Assembly: GCF_002086275.1 (NCBI RefSeq)
Contig: NZ_MVHT01000007.1
Coordinates: 1-64,000 of the forward strand
Direction of reading: 5' to 3'
DNA: 64,000 nt
From: Mycobacterium intermedium
GTDB lineage: Bacteria; Actinomycetota; Actinomycetes; Mycobacteriales; Mycobacteriaceae
How positions within the stretch are numbered: position 1 is the first letter of the stretch; each line of letters opens with the position of its first letter. The notes below the pieces were generated by a model that ran no database searches, had not been told where the DNA came from, and saw only the letters and a list, made by a program, of their open reading frames with translations. This document shows, piece after piece, positions 19,487-27,779 of this stretch. The position numbers and the translations under genes are program-made.

Positions 19487-21832
19487 GTGGCTACTCAAGA
19501 GATATCGTCGTTACCCTCTCCCTCCGAACCCAGCCCGCGACCCCTCATCGGCAGAGGGTGGGTTCAAGGCGTCGCCTTGGTGATGATCTTCGGTTTCCTG
19601 GTCATGGGCATCCTGGCCTACCGGACTTACACAGCGGCGATGCCGATGCCAGTCAGGGTGGTCAGCGAGTCGGGCCAGGTGTTGTTCACCAGCGACGACA
19701 TCATCAAGGGCCAGGAACTGTTTCAGGCCCGGGGATTGATGCAGTACGGGTCGGTCCTGGGCCACGGCGCCTACCTGGGGCCGGACTACACCGCCGAATA
19801 CCTGCGTATGGCGACCGACGAGGTGGCCAACCAATTCCGGGCCGAGGGCGTCGTCGAACCCCGTGATCGGGTGGTGAGTGAATTCCGCACCAACCGCTAC
19901 CACCCGGAAAACAAGACGTTGGTGTTCACTAATCACCAAACCGCCGCTTTTGAACGCATCCAAAATCACTATGCGGCGTATTTCGGTGAGAACTCCACCA
20001 AGTACGGATTGCGGCCCAAGCTGATCACCGACAAGACGCAGATCCGCCAACTCACGGCATTTTTCGCCTGGACCGCCTGGGCCGCGGCCGCCGAGCGACC
20101 CGGCCACAAGTACTCCTACACCAACAACTGGCCGGCCGAGCAACGCGTCGACAACGGTCCCACCGCAGCGGTGATCGTGTGGTCTGCCTTGTCGCTGGTG
20201 GCGCTGCTCGGCGGCATCGGAATCCTGTTCGGGGTCTACGGTCGCTGGAGCCAGCGGGTCGGTTGGCACAGCGCCGAGGCAACGAACCTGTCCTTCCGCC
20301 AACCCGGCGAGGTGAGCCTGACGCCTGCACAGCGAGCCACCGTCTGGTTCTTCGCGGTGGTGTCGGTGCTGTTCCTGCCGCAGACGCTGCTGGGTGCGGC
20401 CGCCGAGCACTACCGCGCGGATTTGTCGACGTTCTTCGGGCTGGACCTGGCCCGGATCCTGCCCTACAACCTGGCCCGCACCTGGCATCTACAACTGGCA
20501 CTGTTCTGGACGGCGGCCGCGTTCCTGGCCGGTGGCATCTTCCTGGTGCCGTTTATCGCTCGCCGAGAACCGAAGCGACAAGCGACGCTGGCCTACGTGC
20601 TGCTGGGCGCGGTCGCGCTGGTGGTGTTCGGTTCTCTGATCAGCGAGGCGCTGTCCATCTACGGCGTCATCCCCGAAGGCGGCTTGTTCTCCCAGCAGTG
20701 GGAATACCTGGACCTGCCGCGGCTGTGGCAGATCCTGCTCGTCATCGGCCTGTTTGTGTGGATCGCGATCGTCTGGCGCGGCATCCGCGCGCGGCTCAAA
20801 GGCGAGTCGAAGATGAACATGCCGTGGCTGTTCTTCTTCTCCGGGCTGGCGATTCCGGCCTTCTACGCCGTCGGGCTGCTCGCCACCAGCGACACCCACT
20901 ACACGGTCGCCGACTTCTGGCGATTCTGGGTGGTGCACCTGTGGGTCGAGGACTTCCTCGAACTGTTCACCACCGTGATGGTGGCCTACATCTTCGTGCT
21001 GTTGGGAGTGGTGCGCGAACGCATCGCACTGGGCGTGATCTTCCTCGACGTGATCCTGTATTCCGCAGGTGGCGTCATCGGCACCATGCACCACCTGTAC
21101 TTCTCCGGCACGCCGGTGGAGCACATGGCGCTGGGCGCATTCTTCTCGGCGGCAGAGGTCATCCCGCTGACCTTCCTCACGGTCGAGGCATGGGCGTTCC
21201 TGCAGCTGGGCGCCCGTCAGCAGTCCGGTGACGGCAACCCGTTCCCGCACCGCTGGGCGGTGATGTTCCTCGTCGCGGTCGGGTTCTGGAACTTCTTGGG
21301 CGCGGGCATCTTTGGATTCCTGATCAACCTGCCGGTGGTGTCCTACTACCAGATCGGCACCGCGCTGACGGCCAACCACGGGCACGCGGCGATGATGGGC
21401 GTCTACGGCATGCTCGCGGTGGGCCTGGCGATGTTCGCGTTCCGCTACCTGATTCCGGCCGACAAGTGGCCGGAGAAATTGGCCCGGCTTTCCTTCTGGT
21501 GCATGAACATTGGCCTGGCCTGGATGGTCTTCGTCACCTTGCTGCCGTTGGGTGTGATGCAGCTCTATCAGTCGGTCAACGAGGGCTACTTCGAGGCGCG
21601 GTCGCTGGGCTACATCACCAAGCCCGGTAACGCGGTCCTGGAATGGCTGCGACTGCCCGGTGACCTCATCCTCATCGTCGGAGGCGTGTTGCCGTTCGTC
21701 TGGATCGCATTGCTGGCGTTGCGCCACTACCGGTCCGGCACGACGGTCGACGAGTTGCCCGAACACCCGCTGTACACGGAGGTATCCGCGGTGCCCGCGC
21801 GGGCATCGGACGCGCCGGCATCGGAGGATTAG
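19487..21832 (+). CDS. norB: Quinol-dependent nitric oxide reductase (qNor)
   Basis: A 781-residue single-subunit NO reductase that reduces 2 NO to N2O with electrons from the quinol pool at the cytoplasmic membrane. The N-terminal cytochrome-c-like but haem-free extension typical of qNor is present (VLFTSDDIIKGQELFQARGLMQYGSVLGHGAYLGPDYTAEYLR). A haem-copper-oxidase-like core follows, with ligand histidines in NLARTWHLQLALFW, DFWRFWVVHLWVEDFLELFTT, GVIGTMHHLYFSGTP and TANHGHAAMMGVYG, and conserved Glu in EHMALGAFFSAAEVIPL. About 14 hydrophobic segments are visible. Start GTG 19487 (V-ATQEISS) with AGGGGAG upstream. It is divergent from the DosR operon and leads a three-gene operon. Confidence 0.93.
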   Translation: MATQEISSLPSPSEPSPRPLIGRGWVQGVALVMIFGFLVMGILAYRTYTAAMPMPVRVVSESGQVLFTSDDIIKGQELFQARGLMQYGSVLGHGAYLGPDYTAEYLRMATDEVANQFRAEGVVEPRDRVVSEFRTNRYHPENKTLVFTNHQTAAFERIQNHYAAYFGENSTKYGLRPKLITDKTQIRQLTAFFAWTAWAAAAERPGHKYSYTNNWPAEQRVDNGPTAAVIVWSALSLVALLGGIGILFGVYGRWSQRVGWHSAEATNLSFRQPGEVSLTPAQRATVWFFAVVSVLFLPQTLLGAAAEHYRADLSTFFGLDLARILPYNLARTWHLQLALFWTAAAFLAGGIFLVPFIARREPKRQATLAYVLLGAVALVVFGSLISEALSIYGVIPEGGLFSQQWEYLDLPRLWQILLVIGLFVWIAIVWRGIRARLKGESKMNMPWLFFFSGLAIPAFYAVGLLATSDTHYTVADFWRFWVVHLWVEDFLELFTTVMVAYIFVLLGVVRERIALGVIFLDVILYSAGGVIGTMHHLYFSGTPVEHMALGAFFSAAEVIPLTFLTVEAWAFLQLGARQQSGDGNPFPHRWAVMFLVAVGFWNFLGAGIFGFLINLPVVSYYQIGTALTANHGHAAMMGVYGMLAVGLAMFAFRYLIPADKWPEKLARLSFWCMNIGLAWMVFVTLLPLGVMQLYQSVNEGYFEARSLGYITKPGNAVLEWLRLPGDLILIVGGVLPFVWIALLALRHYRSGTTVDELPEHPLYTEVSAVPARASDAPASED

Positions 21833-21835
21833 CCC

Positions 21836-22462
21836 ATGGCGCCACCGACCGCGACGGTGTGGCTGATCGCCGGGTATTCGTTGGCATTGCTGGCCATCGG
21901 GTGGAGTTTCGACGGGATGGCGCGCCGGGCCTCGGCTCGTGCGGCACGTTGGCGCACCGGACAATTCACCTACCGTCCCGACCACGACGCCTGGATCTGT
22001 CCACAGGACCACTGGCTGTGGCCGAGCTCATTCGATCCCAAACACCGCGTCATGAGGTATCGGGCCTTGCCGGTCGTCTGCAACAGTTGTCCGGTCAAGT
22101 CGAGTTGCACGTCATCGGATCACGGTCGGGAGATCAGCCGAGAGATCGATCCCTGGCCGCATTCGGAGGCCGGGCGCTTTCATCGTGGAATTGCCTGCTG
22201 TGTGGCCGCTTTCGGCATCGTGTTGCCGCTGGCGACACTGATCACCAACCACTCGCTCGCTGATGCGCTGGTGTTGACGGTTACCACCGCGGTGGTGGCG
22301 CTACTCGGATCCCCACTCGCGCATCACCTGTGGAACACCCCGTCCAACGCGCCGGACTACCTGCCGCATCGCACCGCGATGGAGGACCAGGTGGCCGCCG
22401 CGATCGATCGCTATTCCACCCGCTGGGGCGGCTGGGAAGGCAAGGAGGACCGGACACCATGA
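21836..22462 (+). CDS. Membrane protein with a Cys-rich cytoplasmic loop
   Basis: A 208-residue protein I do not recognise by name. It has one N-terminal hydrophobic helix (ATVWLIAGYSLALLAIGWSF), a hydrophilic loop with an isolated Cys (AWICPQDHWLWPSS) and a CNSCPVKSSC cluster that could bind zinc or an Fe-S cluster, and then two further helices (GIACCVAAFGIVLPLATLI and ALVLTVTTAVVALLG). It starts 3 bp after the NO reductase stop and overlaps the slipin gene by ATGA, so it is co-expressed with both. A redox or assembly role for the NO reductase is inference only. Confidence 0.65.
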   Translation: MAPPTATVWLIAGYSLALLAIGWSFDGMARRASARAARWRTGQFTYRPDHDAWICPQDHWLWPSSFDPKHRVMRYRALPVVCNSCPVKSSCTSSDHGREISREIDPWPHSEAGRFHRGIACCVAAFGIVLPLATLITNHSLADALVLTVTTAVVALLGSPLAHHLWNTPSNAPDYLPHRTAMEDQVAAAIDRYSTRWGGWEGKEDRTP

Positions 22463-23256
22463 CGGAATTGGTTGTTGGTCTGGGCGCTGTGGGAGTCGCG
22501 ATTCTCGCGGTGCTGGCGTTTTTCTCGTTGACCGTGCTGCGCGAATACGAACGCGGCGTGGTGTTCCGGATGGGGCATGTGCGCCCGCTTTACCAGCCCG
22601 GCTTGCGCTGCTTGATTCCGTTGGTGGACAGGATGGTTCGGGTCGACCAACGGCTGGTGACGCTCACCATTCCGCCGCAGGAGGTGATTACCCGCGACAA
22701 CGTGCCGGCCCGGGTCAACGCGGTGGTCATGTTCGCGGTGACGGATCCGCTGAAGGCGATTCTGGCGGTGGAGAACTACGCGGTCGCCACCTCTCAGATC
22801 GCCCAGACGACGCTGCGATCACTGCTCGGCCGCGCCGACCTGGACACCTTGCTGGCGCACCGCGAAGACCTCAACAGCGACCTGCGCACGATCATCGAGA
22901 AGATGACCGAACCGTGGGGCGTGCAGGTCCGCGTGGTCGAGATCAAAGATGTCGAGATTCCCGAATCGATGCAGCGCGCCATGGCCCGCGAAGCCGAAGC
23001 CGAACGCGAACGACGCGCCAAAGTCATCAATGCCCGAGGCGAACTGCAGGCCTCCGAGGAGCTGCGGGAGGCCGCGGAGACGCTGTCGAAGAGCCCCGCG
23101 TCGCTGCAATTGCGGTACCTGCAAACACTCTTGGAGCTGGGGGCGGATCAGAACTCGACAGTGGTTTTCCCACTGCCCGTCGACATCATCACGCCGTTTC
23201 TGCGCAACCCGGACGCGTTGCGCGGCGTAATCGACAACATCAATCATCACGGCTGA
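22459..23256 (+). CDS. Slipin/stomatin-type SPFH-domain protein
   Basis: A 265-residue protein with one N-terminal membrane helix (VVGLGAVGVAILAVLAFFSLTVL) and a full SPFH domain: EYERGVVFRMGHV, GLRCLIPLVDRMVRVDQRLVTLTIPPQEVITRDNVPARVNAVVMFAV, then WGVQVRVVEIKDVEIPESMQRAMAREAEAERERRAKVI. Such proteins form membrane-bound oligomeric scaffolds that organise or stabilise membrane enzymes. There is no adjacent NfeD protease partner. The ATG overlaps the preceding stop (ATGA) and follows a strong AAGGAGG site. It ends the putative NO-reductase operon. Confidence 0.88.
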   Translation: MTELVVGLGAVGVAILAVLAFFSLTVLREYERGVVFRMGHVRPLYQPGLRCLIPLVDRMVRVDQRLVTLTIPPQEVITRDNVPARVNAVVMFAVTDPLKAILAVENYAVATSQIAQTTLRSLLGRADLDTLLAHREDLNSDLRTIIEKMTEPWGVQVRVVEIKDVEIPESMQRAMAREAEAERERRAKVINARGELQASEELREAAETLSKSPASLQLRYLQTLLELGADQNSTVVFPLPVDIITPFLRNPDALRGVIDNINHHG

Positions 23257-23279
23257 TAAACCGCTGTTGTCCGGCGATC

Positions 23280-24455
23280 TCAGCCGCGTCGCAGCAACAT
23301 CGCCGTAGTCCCGCTGTTGGCTGCGCCGACGCCGACCGCCGCCAGACTGGCGTCAGCCACCTGTCGAGCACCCGCTTCACCGCGAATCTGCAGGCACGCT
23401 TCATGCAGATGCCCGAAGCCGTGGAGCCGTCCGCCCGACAACTGTCCTCCGGCGGTGTTTATCGGCAACTCACCACCGAGGGAGATACGGGCCGTGTCAG
23501 CGACCCATGCGCCGGATTCCCCGACCGGGCAGAAACCGAGATCTTCCAGCCAGCACAGGACGAAGACGCTGAACCCGTCATAGAGCGAGGCCACGTCGAC
23601 ATCCGAGACGGTGAAATCGGTGCGCTGCCACAGGTTCGACGACCACCGGGAACTGATGCGGGTGATGTCTTCGCCGCCTTCCCAGGTGAAGCGGTCGTGG
23701 TGGGCACAGTCCAGGGCCTCTACCGCCACCGCGGGATGGTCCAGCCCCGCGGCGTGTTCGGCGCGCGAAATCACGAATGCTGTGGCGCCGTCGCAGGCGA
23801 TGTCACAGTCGAACATGCACAACGGGTCGGACACCATTCGCCCGTTGAGGTAGGCATCGAGGTCCAGCGGGTCGGTGTAGATCGCCGCGGGGTTCAGCGC
23901 GGCGTGTCCGCGCGCGACGATGGCGACCGACGCAAGCTGCTCGCGGGTCAATCCATAACGCAGCATCCGCGCCCGAATCTGCAGCGCCGCGAGATTGGCT
24001 GCCGTGACACCAAATGGCAGCTGCCAGCCCATCATTCCGCTAGGACGTCCGCCGCCGGACCCATAGCCCCTGCGGCGTCCGGCCCCTTGCGCGGTGCCCT
24101 CCCAGATGCTGCGCCAACAAAGCACATGGTTGGCCAATCCGCCGGCGACCGCGAGCATCGCATCGACCACCGCGCCGAGCTGCCCTGGCGACTCGACTCC
24201 CCCCGCGACCCAGTTCGGCTTGATTCCCAACGCGTCATGGATGTCGCGCAGTGAAGCTCCGGAAAAGCCAGGACCCGCTTGTGATGCTCCCGGATAGGTT
24301 GTGAGGCCGTCGATGTCGGCCAGCGTCAGGCCGGCGTCTCCGACCGCCGCCAAACATGCCTCGACGGTGAGCTCCAACCCGTCACGCCCCAACCGCCGCC
24401 CGATCTCCGATTGGCCAATGCCGCTGATGACGACCTGATCGAGCGGGCGCTTCAT
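23280..24455 (-). CDS. Thiolase-like protein, probable acyl-CoA aldolase (Ltp type)
   Basis: A 391-residue thiolase-fold protein of the lipid-transfer/SCP-x-like group. The nucleophilic Cys position is occupied by VESPGQLG and the C-terminal CxGG motif by VGVGAANSGTT, so both catalytic cysteines are missing. What remains is the YDGFSVFVLCWLEDLGFCP stretch found in Ltp2-type steroid side-chain aldolases. It overlaps the DUF35 gene upstream by ATGA, the same pairing as Ltp2-ChsH2. I infer a retro-aldol cleavage of a hydroxyacyl-CoA rather than thiolysis. It is convergent with the slipin. Confidence 0.78.
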   Translation of the reverse strand: MKRPLDQVVISGIGQSEIGRRLGRDGLELTVEACLAAVGDAGLTLADIDGLTTYPGASQAGPGFSGASLRDIHDALGIKPNWVAGGVESPGQLGAVVDAMLAVAGGLANHVLCWRSIWEGTAQGAGRRRGYGSGGGRPSGMMGWQLPFGVTAANLAALQIRARMLRYGLTREQLASVAIVARGHAALNPAAIYTDPLDLDAYLNGRMVSDPLCMFDCDIACDGATAFVISRAEHAAGLDHPAVAVEALDCAHHDRFTWEGGEDITRISSRWSSNLWQRTDFTVSDVDVASLYDGFSVFVLCWLEDLGFCPVGESGAWVADTARISLGGELPINTAGGQLSGGRLHGFGHLHEACLQIRGEAGARQVADASLAAVGVGAANSGTTAMLLRRG

Positions 24456-24880
24456 TGACGTTCCGGCTCAAACAACGGGATGTACACCACGTCTTCACCG
24501 TCCTCACGACGCTCAAAGACGACTTGCACCGGCATGTTTGGGGTGACCTCGTCGGGATCGACGTTCACCAGGTTGGTCAACAACCGTACCCTGGTGTCCT
24601 CGACCGGGTTCACGAAGGCGACCAGATATGGCGGTGGAAACCCGGGGAACCACGGATGACGATTGACGGTCCACGATTCGACCCGTCCCCGGCCGCTGAG
24701 GTCGACATATTCGAGCAGAGCGTGGTCGTACGGGCAGCGCAGGGCCGGCGGATGAACCAGCCGTCCGCACCCGGCGCAACGCTGCATGCGCAGCACCCCG
24801 TCGGCCCCCGAGGTCCAGAACGGCCGATTGAGCTCGGTCAGCGCCGGCAAGGGCCGCTGAATGTCGGACTGCTGCGTCAT
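24452..24880 (-). CDS. DUF35 OB-fold acyl-CoA-associated protein with rubredoxin-like zinc ribbon
   Basis: A 142-residue partner protein. An N-terminal helix (LTELNRPFWTSGADGVLRMQ) leads into a zinc-ribbon RCAGCGRLVHPPALRCPYDH, in which the second knuckle is C-x-x-D rather than C-x-x-C. A C-terminal OB fold follows (GRGRVESWTVNRHPWFPGFPPPYLVAFV). In the Ltp2-ChsH2 system such a domain binds acyl-CoA substrate and is required for aldolase activity. It overlaps its thiolase-like partner by 4 bp. Start ATG 24880. Confidence 0.85.
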   Translation of the reverse strand: MTQQSDIQRPLPALTELNRPFWTSGADGVLRMQRCAGCGRLVHPPALRCPYDHALLEYVDLSGRGRVESWTVNRHPWFPGFPPPYLVAFVNPVEDTRVRLLTNLVNVDPDEVTPNMPVQVVFERREDGEDVVYIPLFEPERQ

Positions 24881-24894
24881 GTGTCGTCGAACGA

Positions 24895-25695
24895 TTACCC
24901 GAACACGCCCGGCGATTGCGAGTAGTCCACCGTCGACAGCTCGGTCATGCCGCCGTCGACATGCAGCACCGTGCCGGTAACGAAGGCCGCATCATCACTG
25001 GCCAAAAAAGCCACCGCCGGCGCGATCTCGGTTTCGGGGTCGGCGCCCCGCTTCATCGGCGACGCGACTGCGGTCCGTGTGTAGTTGTCCCATTCGGTCC
25101 CGATCATCGACTCCTGAGCCTCGGTAAGGGCAAACGGGCACAACGCGTTGACCCGGATCCGGTGGCGCGCCCACTCGTTGGCGGCCACCTTGGTCAGCGC
25201 GGCCACCGCACCCTTGGCGGCCGAGTAGGGCGCCGTGTAGGCGATGCCACCCAGTGCAGACCCTGACACGAAATTGATCACCGATGCCCGGCCGGAGGCG
25301 CGCAGGAACGGGAAGCCGATCTGCATGAACCGAAACGTCGCTTTTGGGCCCGTCGCTTCCGACAACTCCCAATCCTTGTCAGTGACCAGCTCCAACGCCT
25401 TCGGCATGGCAAAGAACTGGGCCGCGTTGACCATCACGTCGATCCGGCCGTCGCCGTGATCGGCTGCCTGGTGCACAGCGGCTTCAATATCTTCGCGGCG
25501 CGCAACGTTGGCCTTGACAAAAGACGCCGAGCCAGATGCCGCACCAATACTGTCAACACACTCGCGCCCCTTCGCCTCGTTGAGGTCAACGACGGTCACA
25601 TGGGCTCCCATGCCGGCGAGCGATCGGGCGATCGCACGGCCCAGGCCCTGAGCGCCGCCGGTGACCAACGCGTTTCGGCCTTCCAACCGGGACAA
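24895..25695 (-). CDS. Short-chain dehydrogenase/reductase with TTG start
   Basis: A 266-residue classical SDR. Cofactor motif TGGAQGLGRAIA with VVDLNE after beta-2 (an acidic residue favouring NAD), NAAQFFA, catalytic Ser in NFVSGSALGG, YSAAKGA and a C-terminal GTVLHVDGGM. I set the start at the TTG at 25695 (L-SRLEGRNALVTGG) because AAGGAG lies 6 bp upstream and family homology begins there; longer GTG or ATG frames run into promoter DNA. It is likely to oxidise a hydroxyacyl-CoA or alcohol intermediate in the cluster. It follows the SDR gene at 25828-26646 on the same strand. Confidence 0.8.
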   Translation of the reverse strand: MSRLEGRNALVTGGAQGLGRAIARSLAGMGAHVTVVDLNEAKGRECVDSIGAASGSASFVKANVARREDIEAAVHQAADHGDGRIDVMVNAAQFFAMPKALELVTDKDWELSEATGPKATFRFMQIGFPFLRASGRASVINFVSGSALGGIAYTAPYSAAKGAVAALTKVAANEWARHRIRVNALCPFALTEAQESMIGTEWDNYTRTAVASPMKRGADPETEIAPAVAFLASDDAAFVTGTVLHVDGGMTELSTVDYSQSPGVFG

Positions 25696-25827
25696 CGGCG
25701 ACTCCTTGAAAAGACTTGACACGATGTAACAGTTGAACACTTTCCGTACAATCATACAATTGTGGCAGATCCGCAGCGCGCTGCCTAGTGGGCCATACCC
25801 TGGGCCGGCCAAGGACCGGCTTGTCAA

Positions 25828-26646
25828 TTACCGTTGTTGGCCCGCGGTCACGAAAATGTCCTGGCCGGTGATCGCCGAGGCCGCGTCGGAGGCCAACCAC
25901 ACCGAGACGTCGGCAATTTCCTGCGGTTCGACCAGGCGCGCCAATGCATTCGCCGATGCCAAACGTTGCCGCACACTTTCCGGGGCGACGGACTCTTGGA
26001 CAGCCAACCTGGCGACGTAGTTGTCAACCAACTCACCGGCGACGGCGCCGATCACGATGGTGTTGACACGGATTCCCAACGAGCCGACCTCCACGGCAAG
26101 CGTTTGGCCGAGCGCACTCAGTCCCAACTTCGCGGCCGCATAGTGGGCCTTTCCCGTGCGCACCAGCCTCGCCGCGGCCGAAGAAACGAACTGAATATTT
26201 CCGCTGCCACTGCAAATCATGGCTTGCCGCAAGGCTTCTCGGGACAGCACCATTGGTGCGATGAGGTTTGTCTCGAGCACCTCGCGCCAATTCGCGACTG
26301 TCGCTTCGCTGACCGCCTGGTCCGTACCGGGCACCGCCGCATTGTTCACCAACACGTCGAGGCGGCCAAAGCGCGAAAGCGCCTGGCCGACAGCCTCGCG
26401 GCAGTGATCCTCATTACAGATGTCGGCAACCGCCGTGAGCGATTCACCGCCATCGTCTGCCACAAGTCGGGCCGTCTCCGCAAGTTGCTCGGCCCGACGT
26501 GCAACCAGGACGACGTTGGCACCGCACTGTGCGTATCGCCGCGCCAGCACCCGTCCAATGCCTCCGCTGGCACCCGTGATCATCGCTGTCCGACCGCGCA
26601 AGTCCGCCGGTCCCACACTCGCCGACCCAGCCTGCCCGACCCCCAT
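25828..26646 (-). CDS. Short-chain dehydrogenase/reductase
   Basis: A 272-residue classical SDR: TGASGGIGRVLARRYAQCGANVVLVARR (basic residues after beta-2 suggest NADP), NNAAVPGTD, QFVSSAAARLVRTGKAHYAAAKLG (catalytic Ser-Tyr-Lys), and a C-terminus GQDIFVTAGQQR that lacks the usual final Gly-Gly. Start ATG 26646. A TACTAT -10 candidate lies about 25 bp upstream, and the same ACTATCGTT string occurs in the promoter of the divergent TetR gene. It is separated by 132 bp from the next gene, so transcription may not be continuous. Confidence 0.82.
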   Translation of the reverse strand: MGVGQAGSASVGPADLRGRTAMITGASGGIGRVLARRYAQCGANVVLVARRAEQLAETARLVADDGGESLTAVADICNEDHCREAVGQALSRFGRLDVLVNNAAVPGTDQAVSEATVANWREVLETNLIAPMVLSREALRQAMICSGSGNIQFVSSAAARLVRTGKAHYAAAKLGLSALGQTLAVEVGSLGIRVNTIVIGAVAGELVDNYVARLAVQESVAPESVRQRLASANALARLVEPQEIADVSVWLASDAASAITGQDIFVTAGQQR

Positions 26647-26847
26647 ACGAAAGCCCTAGCAGCCCAACGATAGTAGCGCCATTTGGACCTCGTTCCCGGG
26701 TCGGCCGAATTATCAACAAGGGTACATGTGGCGAACTATCGTTTACATCGGCGGCGCGGTCGGCCGGTCGGTGCGCTGCAACGGTCGGGCCCCTCCCTCA
26801 CGTAGCATGAAGAATTGGATTATGACTGCTGGTCGGAGGAGTGCAGG

Positions 26848-27456
26848 TTGACGGACCGAGCCACTGGCGAAGCGGAGGTCGCCGACGAGTTTGATCGCCG
26901 CGAACAGATTCTCGACGCCGCAAACGACTGCTTTACCCAGTTGGGCATCCATCGCACCAGTGTGCAGGACGTCGCGCGGATGGCCAAAGTATCCCGCGGC
27001 ACCATCTACCGTTATTTTGCCGACCGCGACGTATTGATCGAGGCCGCCATCGAGCATGGCGCCCAACGCTTCTACCGCGAAGTCGCCGCCGCGATGGCCC
27101 AAAAGAACACGCTGGCCGAACAACTCGGTGCGATGGCCGAGACGAATGCGAGGATCCTTCTCGAACACCGTACCCGCAACCGGCTCATGGCGGATGACTC
27201 CGAGCTCATGCGACACATGATCTCCGACGGCGACTCCGCGGTTCGGCGCACCACAAAGTTCTTGGAACCCTATGTGCGCGATGCCCAGAAGCGGGGAGAA
27301 GTGGGCGCGGGAGTCGATATCACCGCCGCCAGCGAATGGTTGGCCCGCATGATCTACTCCTTCAACACGGTAAACCAGGGCCTCAGCTTCGACATGTCGA
27401 AGCCCGAGACCGTCCGTGGCTACGTGGAGAAATTTGCCGTCAACGGCTTGCGCTGA
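26848..27456 (+). CDS. TetR-family regulator A
   Basis: A 202-residue repressor with N-terminal HTH: FDRREQILDAANDCFTQLGIHRTSVQDVARMAKVSRGTIYRYFADRDVLIEAAIE. The C-terminal ligand domain is about 150 residues. I start at TTG 26848 (L-TDRATGEAE), which has GGAGGA 7 bp upstream; a TTG at 26815 is weaker. The protein is strongly similar along its whole length to regulator B at 31231-31842 (shared RRxQILxAAN, GTxYRYFxDR and the C-terminal FAVNGLR). It is divergent from the SDR at 25828, which it probably controls. Its 3' end overlaps the convergent DoxX-like gene by 17 bp. Confidence 0.85.
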   Translation: MTDRATGEAEVADEFDRREQILDAANDCFTQLGIHRTSVQDVARMAKVSRGTIYRYFADRDVLIEAAIEHGAQRFYREVAAAMAQKNTLAEQLGAMAETNARILLEHRTRNRLMADDSELMRHMISDGDSAVRRTTKFLEPYVRDAQKRGEVGAGVDITAASEWLARMIYSFNTVNQGLSFDMSKPETVRGYVEKFAVNGLR

Positions 27457-27748
27457 TGCGCAATCGCGATACACCCCTGGCACGGACCAGGTTCAAGAGC
27501 AAGTAGGAGACGTACGCGAGGCCGACGACCTTCCAGCGATTCCGCTCCCTCGCCTCCAACAGGGTCAGGCCGATCAGGGTCTCAAAACCCCCGTTGATGT
27601 AGGTGTACCGCCGGGGGTGTTCGGGAAAGGCGATCTTGTTGATCGGGTCGAAATAGGCCGGGAAGACGAAGTGGGCCAGCCCGATTCCCACGACGAGCGC
27701 CCCCGCCAGAGACCACCAATTTCGGTCGGTCTGGCCGCTAGGTGACAT
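27440..27748 (-). CDS. DoxX-like small membrane protein
   Basis: A 102-residue protein with four short hydrophobic helices: WWSLAGALVVGIGLAHFVFP, a Tyr/Gly-rich turn RRYTYINGGFETLIGLTLLEA, and WKVVGLAYVSYLLLNLV. The layout resembles the DoxX-like superfamily; no enzymatic residues are evident. Start ATG 27748 (MSPSGQTDRN) with GAAGGAAT upstream. It follows the P450 gene by 31 bp and is the last gene of the TetR-SDR-TesB-P450 run. Confidence 0.6.
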   Translation of the reverse strand: MSPSGQTDRNWWSLAGALVVGIGLAHFVFPAYFDPINKIAFPEHPRRYTYINGGFETLIGLTLLEARERNRWKVVGLAYVSYLLLNLVRARGVSRLRISASR

Positions 27749-27779
27749 CCGATTCCTTCCTCGCTGCATCGATTGGAGA

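Noticed and set aside
20489..22012. 507-codon leftward frame opposite the NO reductase
   Set aside because: His/Gln/Asp-rich antisense artefact of a membrane-protein gene.
25729..25760. KstR-like site near TAACAGTTGAA upstream of the SDR
   Set aside because: AAC and GTT are separated by one base, not two, and outer bases do not fit; no basis for a KstR claim.
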